A stretch of DNA of 55,909 nucleotides from Streptomyces sp. STR69. Lineage in GTDB: Bacteria > Actinomycetota > Actinomycetes > Streptomycetales > Streptomycetaceae. The translations under genes and the position numbers were made by a program. Positions 1 through 7,451 of this stretch are shown here, piece by piece. Each line of letters begins with the position of its first letter. The stretch's first letter is position 1. The stretch lies in NCBI RefSeq assembly GCF_024519455.1, contig NZ_JALJRY010000007.1:347638-403546 (forward strand), written 5' to 3'. The notes under the pieces are model-generated. The model made no database searches. It was given only the letters and a program-made list of their open reading frames with translations, and had not been told where the DNA came from.

Positions 1-829
1 TACGGCCGAGGCGGCCCGCGTCGACCATGCGCTGGAGCAGCGGGGGAGCGGCGTACAGCGGCTCCTTGTACTCCTCGTACATCGAGTACGCGACCGAGGC
101 GACCGTGTCCAGGCCGATCAGGTCGGACAGCTTCAGCGGGCCCATCGGGTGGGCGCAGCCCAGCTCCATGCCGTTGTCGATGTCCTCGCGGCTCGCGATG
201 CCCGACTCGAACATCCGGATCGCGGACAGGAGATAGGGGATCAGCAGCGCGTTGACCACGAACCCGGAGCGGTCCTGGGCGCGGATGGCGTGCTTGCCCA
301 GCACCTTCTCGGTGAACAGCTGGGCGCGGCTGAGCGTGCCCTCGGAGGTGGTCAACGCCGGGATCAGCTCGACGAGTTGCTGCACCGGGGCCGGGTTGAA
401 GAAGTGGATGCCGATGACCTGGTCGGGGCGCGAGGTGGTGACCGCGAGCCGCACCAGCGGGATCGAGGAGGTGTTGGAGGCGAGGATCGCGTCGGGACGG
501 GTCACGACCTGGTCGAGCACCTGGAAGATCTCGGTCTTCACCTGCTCGTTCTCGACGACGGCCTCGATGACGAGGTCGCGGTCGGCGAACTCGCCGAGGT
601 CGGTGGTGAAGCTGAGCCGCGCCTGTGTCTCGGCCAGTTCCTCGGCGGAGATCTTGCCGCGTTCGGCGGCCTTGGACAGGGAGTTGAACAGCCGGGTCCG
701 GCCGATCTCCAGGGCCTCGCCGGTGGTCTCGGCGACCTTCACGTCCAGGCCGGCGCGGGCGCACACCTCGGCGATACCGGCGCCCATCTGGCCGCAGCCG
801 ACCACTCCGACCCGCTCGATGTCGGTCAC
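1..829 (-). CDS. 3-hydroxybutyryl-CoA dehydrogenase (3' end beyond the window)
   Basis: NAD(P)-dependent 3-hydroxyacyl-CoA dehydrogenase, a soluble enzyme interconverting acetoacetyl-CoA and 3-hydroxybutyryl-CoA. About 276 residues are visible; only the last dozen or so of a usual 280-290 residue protein are missing. The N-terminus has the dinucleotide-binding GCGQMGAGIAEV motif at residues 11-22. The catalytic region reads IGIHFFNPAP and the C-terminal domain starts near DRSGFVVNALL. I start it at a GTG on the complementary strand with an AAGGGGA ribosome site about 4-6 bases upstream; the only nearby ATG is followed at once by a stop. It is transcribed away from the glycoside hydrolase at 999. 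The family is clear; whether the role is polyhydroxybutyrate, butanoate or beta-oxidation metabolism cannot be read from this window. Confidence 0.92.
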   Translation of the reverse strand, partial: MTDIERVGVVGCGQMGAGIAEVCARAGLDVKVAETTGEALEIGRTRLFNSLSKAAERGKISAEELAETQARLSFTTDLGEFADRDLVIEAVVENEQVKTEIFQVLDQVVTRPDAILASNTSSIPLVRLAVTTSRPDQVIGIHFFNPAPVQQLVELIPALTTSEGTLSRAQLFTEKVLGKHAIRAQDRSGFVVNALLIPYLLSAIRMFESGIASREDIDNGMELGCAHPMGPLKLSDLIGLDTVASVAYSMYEEYKEPLYAAPPLLQRMVDAGRLGR

Positions 830-998
830 ATCGTCCCCTTCGCTGAGATCCACGCAGTGACAGGAGCCCGTTGTCCGGTTCCTGCTCCGATCGTGCACGT
901 TACCCGCAAGTATCGATGATCGATCGCCGGGGTCGGGCATCCTGGGGCGCGGAGACGATCCGTGGCCGCACGGATCCGCAGCGTATGGGGGTGTACGA

Positions 999-2243
999 AT
1001 GGGCCGATTGTCACGTCGGACGTTCGCGATGGCGGCGCTGTCCACGCTGGCCACGACAGGCAGCGCGGCGGCGGACACCGGGCGCGCGCCGGCAGCGGCC
1101 GGGCGTCCGCGCGCGGTCACCGAGATGCGGGGCGTGTGGCTGGCGACGGTGGCCAACCGCGACTGGCCCTCCCGCCCGGGCCTGACCGCCGCGCAGCAGC
1201 GCACCGAACTGATCGCCCACCTCGACACCGCGGTCCGCGACCGGCTCAACACGGTGATCTTCCAAGTCCGGCCCACCGCCGACGCGTTGTGGCCCTCGCC
1301 GTACGAACCCTGGTCCCAGTACCTGACCGGCACCCAGGGCGTCGCCCCCGGCTGGGACCCGCTGAAGACGGCCGTAGCGGAAGCGCATGTGCGGGGGCTG
1401 CAACTGCACGCCTGGTTCAACCCGTACCGCATCGCCAACCACACCGACCTGACGAAGCTCGTCGCCTCGCACCCCGCGCGCAAGCACCCCGACTGGGTCG
1501 TGACGTACGGCGGGAAGCTCTACTACAACCCCGGGCTGCCCCGGGTCCGCCACTTCGTCGAGAACGCGATCCTCGACGCGGTGCGCAAGTACCCCGTGGA
1601 CGCGGTCCACTTCGACGACTACTTCTACCCGTACCCGGTCGCCGGCCAGACCTTCGACGACGACGCGGCCTACGACGAGTACGGCGGCGCCTTCACCGAC
1701 CGGGCCGCCTGGCGCCGGGACAACATCGACAAACTGATCCGCGAGACCGCCGCCCGTATCAAGCGGATCCGGCCGGGCACGCGCTTCGGCATCAGCCCCT
1801 TCGGCGTGTGGCGCAACGCCGCGACCGACCCGCGCGGCTCCGACACCACGGCGGGCGTGCAGACGTACGACGATCTCTGCGCGGACACCCGGAAGTGGGT
1901 GCGCGAGGGCTGGATCGACTACATCGTTCCTCAGCTGTACTGGAACATCGGCTTCGCCCCCGCCGACTACGCGAAGTTGCTGTCCTGGTGGGCGGCGGTC
2001 GCGCGCGGCTCGAAGACGCGGCTGTACGCGGGTGAGGCGCTCTACAAGGCGGGCGACCCGGCGCAGCCCGCGGCCTGGCAGGACCCGGCCGAACTCTCCC
2101 GGCACCTCACCCTCGCCGACCGTTACCCGGAGGTCGGCGGTCATGTCTTCTTCGCCGCCCGGGACGTCGTGGTGGACCGCATTGGGGCCATGGCGCGGGT
2201 GGTCGCCGACCACTACGGGCAGTCGGCGAAACCACCGCGCTGA
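999..2243 (+). CDS. GHL10-type (DUF187) glycoside hydrolase-like protein, Tat-exported
   Basis: Predicted secreted glycosidase of the GHL10/DUF187 family, relatives of YngK. It has 414 residues. The N-terminus MGRLSRRTFAMAALSTL carries a twin-arginine motif and a hydrophobic stretch ending in an Ala-rich cleavage region near residue 26. The family core follows: EMRGVWLATVANRDWPS, FQVRPTADALWPS, LHAWFNPYR, and HFDDYFYP, whose paired acidic residues are likely active-site residues. A late DYIVPQLYWN segment is also typical. The ATG is preceded by a GGGGG stretch about 7 bases away. The family acts on cell-wall or polysaccharide substrates, but no substrate can be named here. It is convergent with the small gene at 2245, one base beyond its stop. 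Confidence 0.88.
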   Translation: MGRLSRRTFAMAALSTLATTGSAAADTGRAPAAAGRPRAVTEMRGVWLATVANRDWPSRPGLTAAQQRTELIAHLDTAVRDRLNTVIFQVRPTADALWPSPYEPWSQYLTGTQGVAPGWDPLKTAVAEAHVRGLQLHAWFNPYRIANHTDLTKLVASHPARKHPDWVVTYGGKLYYNPGLPRVRHFVENAILDAVRKYPVDAVHFDDYFYPYPVAGQTFDDDAAYDEYGGAFTDRAAWRRDNIDKLIRETAARIKRIRPGTRFGISPFGVWRNAATDPRGSDTTAGVQTYDDLCADTRKWVREGWIDYIVPQLYWNIGFAPADYAKLLSWWAAVARGSKTRLYAGEALYKAGDPAQPAAWQDPAELSRHLTLADRYPEVGGHVFFAARDVVVDRIGAMARVVADHYGQSAKPPR

Positions 2244-2244
2244 G

Positions 2245-2439
2245 CTACTGGTCCGTGTCCTGGTGCCTGATTTCGCAGTCGGGGCCGGGTGACATCACGG
2301 CCTCGTGCCCGTCGGGGAAGCGGACCCGGTAGGGCGGGTTGCCCTCCGTGCCCATCACCTCGACGACCTCTGAGACCTGGTCGTGCCGGCCGACCACCCT
2401 GCCGTGCTGGACGAGCCTGTCGCCAACGGTCGCACGCAT
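2245..2439 (-). CDS. DUF1918 domain protein
   Basis: A 64-residue protein matching the actinobacterial DUF1918 family. The visible pattern is VGDRL near the start, then GRHDQVSEVVEV, then PPYRVRFPDGHE and a terminal acidic tail. The fold resembles a small SH3-like beta barrel; function is unknown. A GAGGAGG ribosome site lies about 8 bases before the ATG, which supports the start. It ends one base from the convergent hydrolase gene and is followed upstream by the EamA transporter on the same strand with a 93-base gap. Confidence 0.85.
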   Translation of the reverse strand: MRATVGDRLVQHGRVVGRHDQVSEVVEVMGTEGNPPYRVRFPDGHEAVMSPGPDCEIRHQDTDQ

Positions 2440-2532
2440 TTGCAGCGCCTCCTCACCGAATCCGGGAGCAGCGGTCCATGCCTTTCGAGTCTACGGCGGC
2501 CCGCCCGGCCGGGACCGGGTCGCGCACGCTCC

Positions 2533-3474
2533 TCAACTCCGGGCGCGCTGGGTGACGGCGATGCACACCAGCACGGCCGCCGCCGTCAGCGGAGCGGCCA
2601 CCGGCAGCCGCTCGCCCAGCAGGAACACCGACCACACCAGCGTGAGCAGCGGCTGCGCCAACTGCAACTGGCTGGCCTTCGGGACCCCGATGGCCGCCAT
2701 GCCCCGGTACCAGACGACAAGCCCCAGGAACTGCGAACCGGCGGCGACCCACAGCACCCCGGCCACACTGTGCGCGGTGAGCTGCGGGGTGTCGTACGAC
2801 AGCGCGACCGCGGCGGCGGGCACGCTCAGCGGGAGGCACAGGACCAGTGCCCAGGCGATGACCTGCCAGCCGGGCATCACCCGGGCCAGACGGCCGCCCT
2901 CGGTGTAGCCGGCCGCGCAGACCAGCAGAGCCGCGAGGAGATACAGGTCGGCGGTGGTCAGCGCGCCGCCGCTCTGCTCGATCGTGAAGGCGAGCACCGC
3001 GCCCGCACCCGCGAGCGCGGCCGTCCAGAAGGTGCGCGAGGGGCGGATGCCGGTGCGCAGCGCGGACAGGGCCGCGGTCGTCAGCGGCAGCAGGCCGACG
3101 ACGACCGCTGCGTGCGCGGTGGTCGACGTCTCCAGCGCGAGCGTGGTCAGCATCGGGAACCCGACCACCACTCCGGCCGCCACGACGGCCAGCCCGGCCC
3201 AGTGCCGGCGGGCGGGCACGGGCACGCGCAGCGCCAGCAGACAGCCGCCCGCCATCAGCGCGGCGAGGACGCAGCGCACGGACACCAACGACCAGGGGCC
3301 GAAGCCTTCGAGCCCCCAGGCGGTGGCGGGGAAGGTGAGGGAGAAGGCGATCACACCGAGCGCGGCGAGGACCGTACCGGCGGGGGTCTTCGCCGCCTTG
3401 GCCGTCCCAGGGGTGGCGGGGGCGGTGCCGACCGCTATCGGGCTCGGCGCAGTAGCGCTATCGTGTGCTCTCAT
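2533..3474 (-). CDS. EamA/DMT-family transporter
   Basis: A 313-residue inner-membrane drug/metabolite transporter with about ten hydrophobic segments arranged as two EamA repeats. The first repeat begins at LAALGVIAFSLTFPATAWGL and the second near residue 165. It probably exports a small metabolite or amino acid. Its ATG overlaps the ATG of the divergent MocR regulator in a CATG tetranucleotide, so both messages are likely leaderless; on this strand a TACGCT box lies 5 bases upstream of the ATG. The regulator next door probably controls it. Substrate not inferable. Confidence 0.88.
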   Translation of the reverse strand: MRAHDSATAPSPIAVGTAPATPGTAKAAKTPAGTVLAALGVIAFSLTFPATAWGLEGFGPWSLVSVRCVLAALMAGGCLLALRVPVPARRHWAGLAVVAAGVVVGFPMLTTLALETSTTAHAAVVVGLLPLTTAALSALRTGIRPSRTFWTAALAGAGAVLAFTIEQSGGALTTADLYLLAALLVCAAGYTEGGRLARVMPGWQVIAWALVLCLPLSVPAAAVALSYDTPQLTAHSVAGVLWVAAGSQFLGLVVWYRGMAAIGVPKASQLQLAQPLLTLVWSVFLLGERLPVAAPLTAAAVLVCIAVTQRARS

Positions 3475-3485
3475 GCAAGAGCGTA
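3433..3485. promoter_or_regulatory. Divergent leaderless promoters with a CGCTATCG direct repeat
   Basis: The two start codons overlap in CATG (3472-3475). On the plus strand TATCGT (3459-3464) sits 8 bases before the MocR ATG. On the minus strand TACGCT (3480-3485) sits 5 bases before the EamA ATG. CGCTATCG occurs twice in direct orientation, at 3433-3440 and 3456-3463, 23 bp apart, which is close to two helical turns. MocR-type regulators commonly bind direct repeats, so this is a likely operator; that assignment is inference. Confidence 0.55.
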
Positions 3486-4906
3486 GCAGCGTGGGCGAAC
3501 TGGCGAATCACCTACGGCGTGAACTCGACCGCTACTCTCCCGGTGGAAAGCTGCCGTCGAGCCGGGCGCTCGTCGAGCGGTTCCGGGTGAGCCCGGTGAC
3601 CGTCACGCGCGCCCTCGCACAGCTGACCGCCGAGGGACTGGTGGTCACCCGCCCCGGCGCCGGCGCGTTCCGGGCCGCGCCACGCCCCGCGACCACCGCC
3701 ACGGGAGACACCTCCTGGCAGGAGGTCGCACTCAGCGCGGACGGTGCCGCCGACGTCGTACCGCGCACGGTCGACGCGTCCGCCGTCCTGGCCACGCTGG
3801 CCGTCCCGCCGCCGGGCGTGATCGAGTTCAACGGCGGCTATCTGCACCCGTCCCTGCAGCCCGAGCGCGCGATGGCCGCGGCCCTGTCCCGGGCCGGGCG
3901 CCGCCCCGGCGCCTGGAGCCGGCCGCCGATGGAGGGACTGCCGGAACTGCGCGAGTGGTTCGCGCGCGGCATCGGCGGAGCCGTCACCGCCGCCGACGTC
4001 CTCGTCAGCGCGGGCGGTCAGACCGCGCTGACCACCGCACTGCGCGCCCTGGCACCCCCCGGCGCACCCGTTCTCGTCGAATCACCCACCTATCCGGGCA
4101 TGTTGGCGATCGCGCGGGCGGCCGGCCTGCGCCCGGTCCCCGTGCCGGTCGATGCGGACGGCGTACGTCCCGCCCTGCTCGCCGACGCGTTCCACGCGAC
4201 CGGTGCCCGGGTGTTCGTCTGCCAGCCCCTCTTCCAGAACCCGACCGGCGCTGTCCTGGCCCCGGCCCGCCGCCCCGAGGTCCTGCGCATCGCCCGTGAC
4301 GCGGGCGCGTTCGTCATCGAGGACGACTTCGTACGACGGCTGGTGCACGAGGACGCGGGCCCGCTGCCTAGCCCGCTGGCAGCCGACGATCCCGACGGAG
4401 TCGTCGTCCACGTCGGCTCCCTCACCAAGGCCACCTCACCCAGCTTCCGGGTCAGCGCACTCGCCGCACACGGACCGGTACTGGAACGCCTGCGCGCCAT
4501 CCAGGTCGTCGACACCTTCTTCGTCCCCCGGCCGCTCCAGGAAGCGGCCCTCGAACTCGTCGGCTCACCGGCCTGGCCACGCCATCTGCGCGCCATCTCG
4601 GCCGAGTTGAAGACCCGCCGGGACACGATGACGGCGGCCCTGCGCCTGCAACTCCCCGACTTCGCCCTCCCGCACATCCCCTCCGGCGGCTACCACCTCT
4701 GGCTCCGCCTCCCGGCCGGCACGGAGGAGCAGTCCCTCACGACTGCGGCCCTGCGCGCAGGCGTCTCCCTCACCCCGGGCCGCCCCTACTTCAGCGCCGA
4801 ACCCCCGGCCGCCCACATCCGGTTGAGCTTCGCGGCGGTCGCGGGGACGGGGGAGATCGTGGAGGGGGTACGGCGGTTGCGGGCGGCCTGTGACGAGGTG
4901 CGCTAG
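3473..4906 (+). CDS. MocR-type regulator: GntR wHTH fused to class I aminotransferase
   Basis: A 477-residue PLP-binding transcription factor. Residues 1-75 form a GntR winged helix (ELANHLRRELDRYSPGGKLP, then SPVTVTRALAQLTAEGLV). Residues 120-470 form a fold-type I aminotransferase domain with QNPTGAV, EDDFVRRL and the PLP lysine K319 in GSLTKATSP. A longer in-frame opening upstream is ruled out because it would run through the divergent EamA gene; the ATG at 3473 begins directly with the GntR domain. Proteins of this class sense PLP, vitamin B6 or amino-group metabolites. The adjacent EamA gene is the probable target, giving a sensor/exporter pair. Confidence 0.9.
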   Translation: MQERSSVGELANHLRRELDRYSPGGKLPSSRALVERFRVSPVTVTRALAQLTAEGLVVTRPGAGAFRAAPRPATTATGDTSWQEVALSADGAADVVPRTVDASAVLATLAVPPPGVIEFNGGYLHPSLQPERAMAAALSRAGRRPGAWSRPPMEGLPELREWFARGIGGAVTAADVLVSAGGQTALTTALRALAPPGAPVLVESPTYPGMLAIARAAGLRPVPVPVDADGVRPALLADAFHATGARVFVCQPLFQNPTGAVLAPARRPEVLRIARDAGAFVIEDDFVRRLVHEDAGPLPSPLAADDPDGVVVHVGSLTKATSPSFRVSALAAHGPVLERLRAIQVVDTFFVPRPLQEAALELVGSPAWPRHLRAISAELKTRRDTMTAALRLQLPDFALPHIPSGGYHLWLRLPAGTEEQSLTTAALRAGVSLTPGRPYFSAEPPAAHIRLSFAAVAGTGEIVEGVRRLRAACDEVR

Positions 4907-5517
4907 ACCAGGGCGCCGGTGAACTCCAGGGACGCGAGCAACTCCGGCGTCAGACGGACTCCCGTGAGGCGATGGGCGAGCGCGAAGGCGGCCTCGGTGT
5001 GCAGGTCGTAGCTCCGGTCGTCGTCTTCCCTCAGATCGAAGCCCGACTCCCGCATCCCGGTGAGGAGTTCGGGTTCGTCCGCGTGACTGCCCTCCCGGGA
5101 ATAGGCGAAGAGCGGCTCGAAGCGCAGCCGTATCTCCCCGTCCTCCAACCAATAGAAGCGGTCCACCGCGTTCACGTTGCGGAAGTGGGAGACCACTGTG
5201 CGCCCGCGCGAGACGGGGAGCATGGCCGCGCTGGTGACGCCCAGATATCCGTTGTGCTCGACCATCAGCGACCAGTCGCCGACCGCGGCGACACCGACGA
5301 AGAGCGGGTCCCCGTAGTGCTCGTCCCAGGCGTTGTACGACGGCTCGCGCAGGGGCTCGACACCCTTGACCCGTATCTTCTCCGGCTCCGCTCCCAGCTC
5401 GTGGAGCAGCCGGTCCGGTGTGATCTCCCGGACCAGCGTGACGCAGTAGGCATGCATCAGCGGGGAAAGCTCCGTCTGGAGCCAGGTGTAGTCGGCGGCG
5501 GTCGGCGTTCGTGTCAT
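4903..5517 (-). CDS. DUF6461-like conserved protein
   Basis: A 204-residue soluble protein resembling the actinobacterial DUF6461 family, of unknown function. Visible features are GDWSLMVEHNGYLG, SHFRNVNAVDRFYWLEDG and a C-terminal helix-rich region ending LLASLEFTGALV. I start it at MTRTPTAADY; the reading frame stays open 34 codons further but that region looks intergenic. No ribosome site is seen. CAGGCT lies 7 bases upstream, a plausible -10 for a leaderless message. It overlaps the 3' end of the MocR gene by 4 bases, tail to tail. Confidence 0.7.
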   Translation of the reverse strand: MTRTPTAADYTWLQTELSPLMHAYCVTLVREITPDRLLHELGAEPEKIRVKGVEPLREPSYNAWDEHYGDPLFVGVAAVGDWSLMVEHNGYLGVTSAAMLPVSRGRTVVSHFRNVNAVDRFYWLEDGEIRLRFEPLFAYSREGSHADEPELLTGMRESGFDLREDDDRSYDLHTEAAFALAHRLTGVRLTPELLASLEFTGALV

Positions 5518-5608
5518 GTCTCGAAGCCTGCCACCCACCACTGACAACGCCCGCTCCACCGGCCAAAACCGCTCGACACCCCAGCCCCTGGCCTGCGATT
5601 CTCCCGCC

Positions 5609-6046
5609 ATGAACGACATCCCGAGCCTCCCCGACGGCTATGAGTTCTCCGCCGAATCCGCCCGCGTCGACCTCGACCGCACCTACCACTGGCTGTCGAC
5701 CGACGCCTACTGGGCGAAGGGCCGCCCCCGCGAGCAGCACGAGCGCGCGGTCGCGTCCTCGATGAACTTCGGGGTGTACGACACGGCGTCGGGCGAGCAG
5801 GTGGCGTACGCGCGCGTGGTGACCGACGGGGCGTTGTTCGCGTGGCTGTGCGATGTGTACGTCGACCCGTCGGCACGCGGCAAGGGAATCGGTACGGCGT
5901 TCATCGGCGCCGTTCGCGAGGAGTTGCGGCCGTTCGGACTGCGCCGGATCCTGCTCGCCACGCACGACGCCCACGGGGTGTACGAGAAGGTCGGATTCAA
6001 GCCACTGGCACGGCCCGACCAGTGGATGGCCCTGTATTTCGAGTGA
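5609..6046 (+). CDS. GNAT-family N-acetyltransferase
   Basis: A 145-residue acetyl-CoA-dependent acyltransferase. The core motif A is complete: LCDVYVDPSARGKGIGTAF, with the acetyl-CoA pyrophosphate loop RGKGIG. It is followed by LLATHDAHGVYEKVGFKP, the usual end of the fold. I start it at MNDIPSLPDGYEF because the preceding 31 in-frame codons are proline- and arginine-rich and do not fit the fold. No clear ribosome site is present, so it may be leaderless. Substrate unknown. The DUF6461-like gene starts about 90 bases away and diverges. Confidence 0.85.
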   Translation: MNDIPSLPDGYEFSAESARVDLDRTYHWLSTDAYWAKGRPREQHERAVASSMNFGVYDTASGEQVAYARVVTDGALFAWLCDVYVDPSARGKGIGTAFIGAVREELRPFGLRRILLATHDAHGVYEKVGFKPLARPDQWMALYFE

Positions 6047-6149
6047 CTTGTCCGCCTGGTCCTGACTTCGAAGTAAGGTTTCGCCCACCCTGGGTAACTC
6101 TCACCCGGCCCCCCTTGACCTGCGTACTTCGGCGGATCACCATCGCCGC

Positions 6150-6743
6150 ATGCAACTTCGGGTCACGTTCGTCGCCGCCGCGCGCAGCTCCCCGCTGCTC
6201 GCGGAGCGCTTCGAGGACGACCGGCCGCTGGACCAGGCGGGCTGGGACGAGGTGCAGCGCGCCGCCCCGATTCTGCTGCCGCTGGCGGCGGCGGAGCTGC
6301 GCTACTGTTCGCCGACCCCGCGCAGCCGGACCACCGGCGACGGCCTCGGGTACACCCCGCTGGTGCAACTCGCCCTGCGGGACTGCGACATGGGCCGCTG
6401 GCGCGGGCTGACGCTCGGCGAGGCGATGGCCCGCGAACCGGCACTGGTGGACGCCTGGCTCGCCGACCCGCGCTCGACCCCGCACGGCGGTGAGTCGCTG
6501 CTCTCCTTCATCGCCCGGGTGGGCGGCTGGCTGGACACCCGGCCCGGCGAGGACGGCGGCCGGATAGTCGCCGTCGCCGAACCCTCCGTCATCCGGGCCG
6601 CGTTGGTCTACGCCCTCAAGGCCCCGCCCTCGACCTACTGGAACCTCGACGTACGCCCCCTGTCGACCACCACGGTCACCGGCAGCGCGGGCCGCTGGAA
6701 CCTGCGCTTCGACGGAGCGGCGGTTCAGTCGAGGCGGGTCTAG
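6150..6743 (+). CDS. Histidine-phosphatase-superfamily protein lacking catalytic histidines
   Basis: A 197-residue protein with the layout of the phosphoglycerate-mutase/CobC-like histidine phosphatase superfamily. It has an N-terminal strand, then RPLDQAGWDE (compare PLTxxGxxQ), YCSPTPRSRTTGDGLG (compare SPLxRAxxTA), LTLGEAMAREP, PHGGESLLSF, then a strand and VIRAALVYAL. The nucleophilic RHG motif, expected at the end of the first strand, is replaced by AARSSP. The second histidine, expected before VIRA in the family SHGG-like motif, is replaced by AEPS. Both catalytic histidines are therefore missing and phosphatase chemistry is unlikely; a binding or structural role is more plausible. Confidence 0.72.
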   Translation: MQLRVTFVAAARSSPLLAERFEDDRPLDQAGWDEVQRAAPILLPLAAAELRYCSPTPRSRTTGDGLGYTPLVQLALRDCDMGRWRGLTLGEAMAREPALVDAWLADPRSTPHGGESLLSFIARVGGWLDTRPGEDGGRIVAVAEPSVIRAALVYALKAPPSTYWNLDVRPLSTTTVTGSAGRWNLRFDGAAVQSRRV

Positions 6744-6772
6744 CCGGTCGACTCGGGGACAGGGGACCGGGT

Positions 6773-7216
6773 TCAGCCGACGCGCACATAGTCCGTGCTG
6801 AGCACCAGGTCCTTCGCGGGCCCGCCCACCCGCCACACGGTCCGCCACCGGTCCGCGTCCAGGACCGTGAACTCTCCCCGGTACAGGTCCGCCGAGCAGG
6901 GATGGTCGGCGACATGCCGTCCCGACGTCAGATCCAGCGCGTGGAAGGGTCGCCCGTCGCCGAAGCGCACATCGGCCGTACCGGGCGCCGTGCCCGGCAG
7001 GAACCGTAGCGTCCGCTCGGCGGGACGGGCCACGCCCCGCCAGGTGAAGGTGCCCGACTCGGCGTGCAGCAGGCCTCCTTCGGCCAGCGCGCCGAAGACG
7101 GTCGTACCCGAGAACTCGCCCTCGTCCCCGCTCGCTAGATCCCGCACCGACCGCCGCACCCGCCAACTCCCGGACAGATACGCCAGGACATCGGGAACCG
7201 GCCAGAACTCGCCCAC
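6773..7216 (-). CDS. DUF6314-like conserved protein
   Basis: A roughly 147-residue soluble protein resembling the DUF6314 family. It opens with a PDVLAYLSGSWRVRRSV segment and then alternates beta strands with conserved aromatic residues (TWRGVARPAERTLRF, YRGEFTVLDADRWRTVWRV), like a small lipocalin-like barrel. AGGAAGGG abuts an ATG with no spacing, while a GTG two codons later has a proper 6-7 base spacing, so I prefer the GTG; the ATG at 7222 is the alternative. Function unknown. The open frame extends upstream over the divergent arabinofuranosidase gene, but that part is not coding on this strand. Confidence 0.7.
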   Translation of the reverse strand: MGEFWPVPDVLAYLSGSWRVRRSVRDLASGDEGEFSGTTVFGALAEGGLLHAESGTFTWRGVARPAERTLRFLPGTAPGTADVRFGDGRPFHALDLTSGRHVADHPCSADLYRGEFTVLDADRWRTVWRVGGPAKDLVLSTDYVRVG

Positions 7217-7451
7217 TGCCATCCCTTCCTGCGCCACCCCTTCCCACGCCGTCGCGGTCGGCACACCAAGCGGGACGAGGTACGGCAACAACGTGGACAC
7301 GCCCTCGGCCCTACGTCTCCGCCCGCGCCGGTCCCATTGACGTGCCCACGGCGCTTGCCTATCTTGCCGTTCGACGTGTTGACCAACGTCTGATATTTCG
7401 AACGACGCATTCGAGCGTCGCGCACGATCCGATACGAGCCGCGGAGTATCC

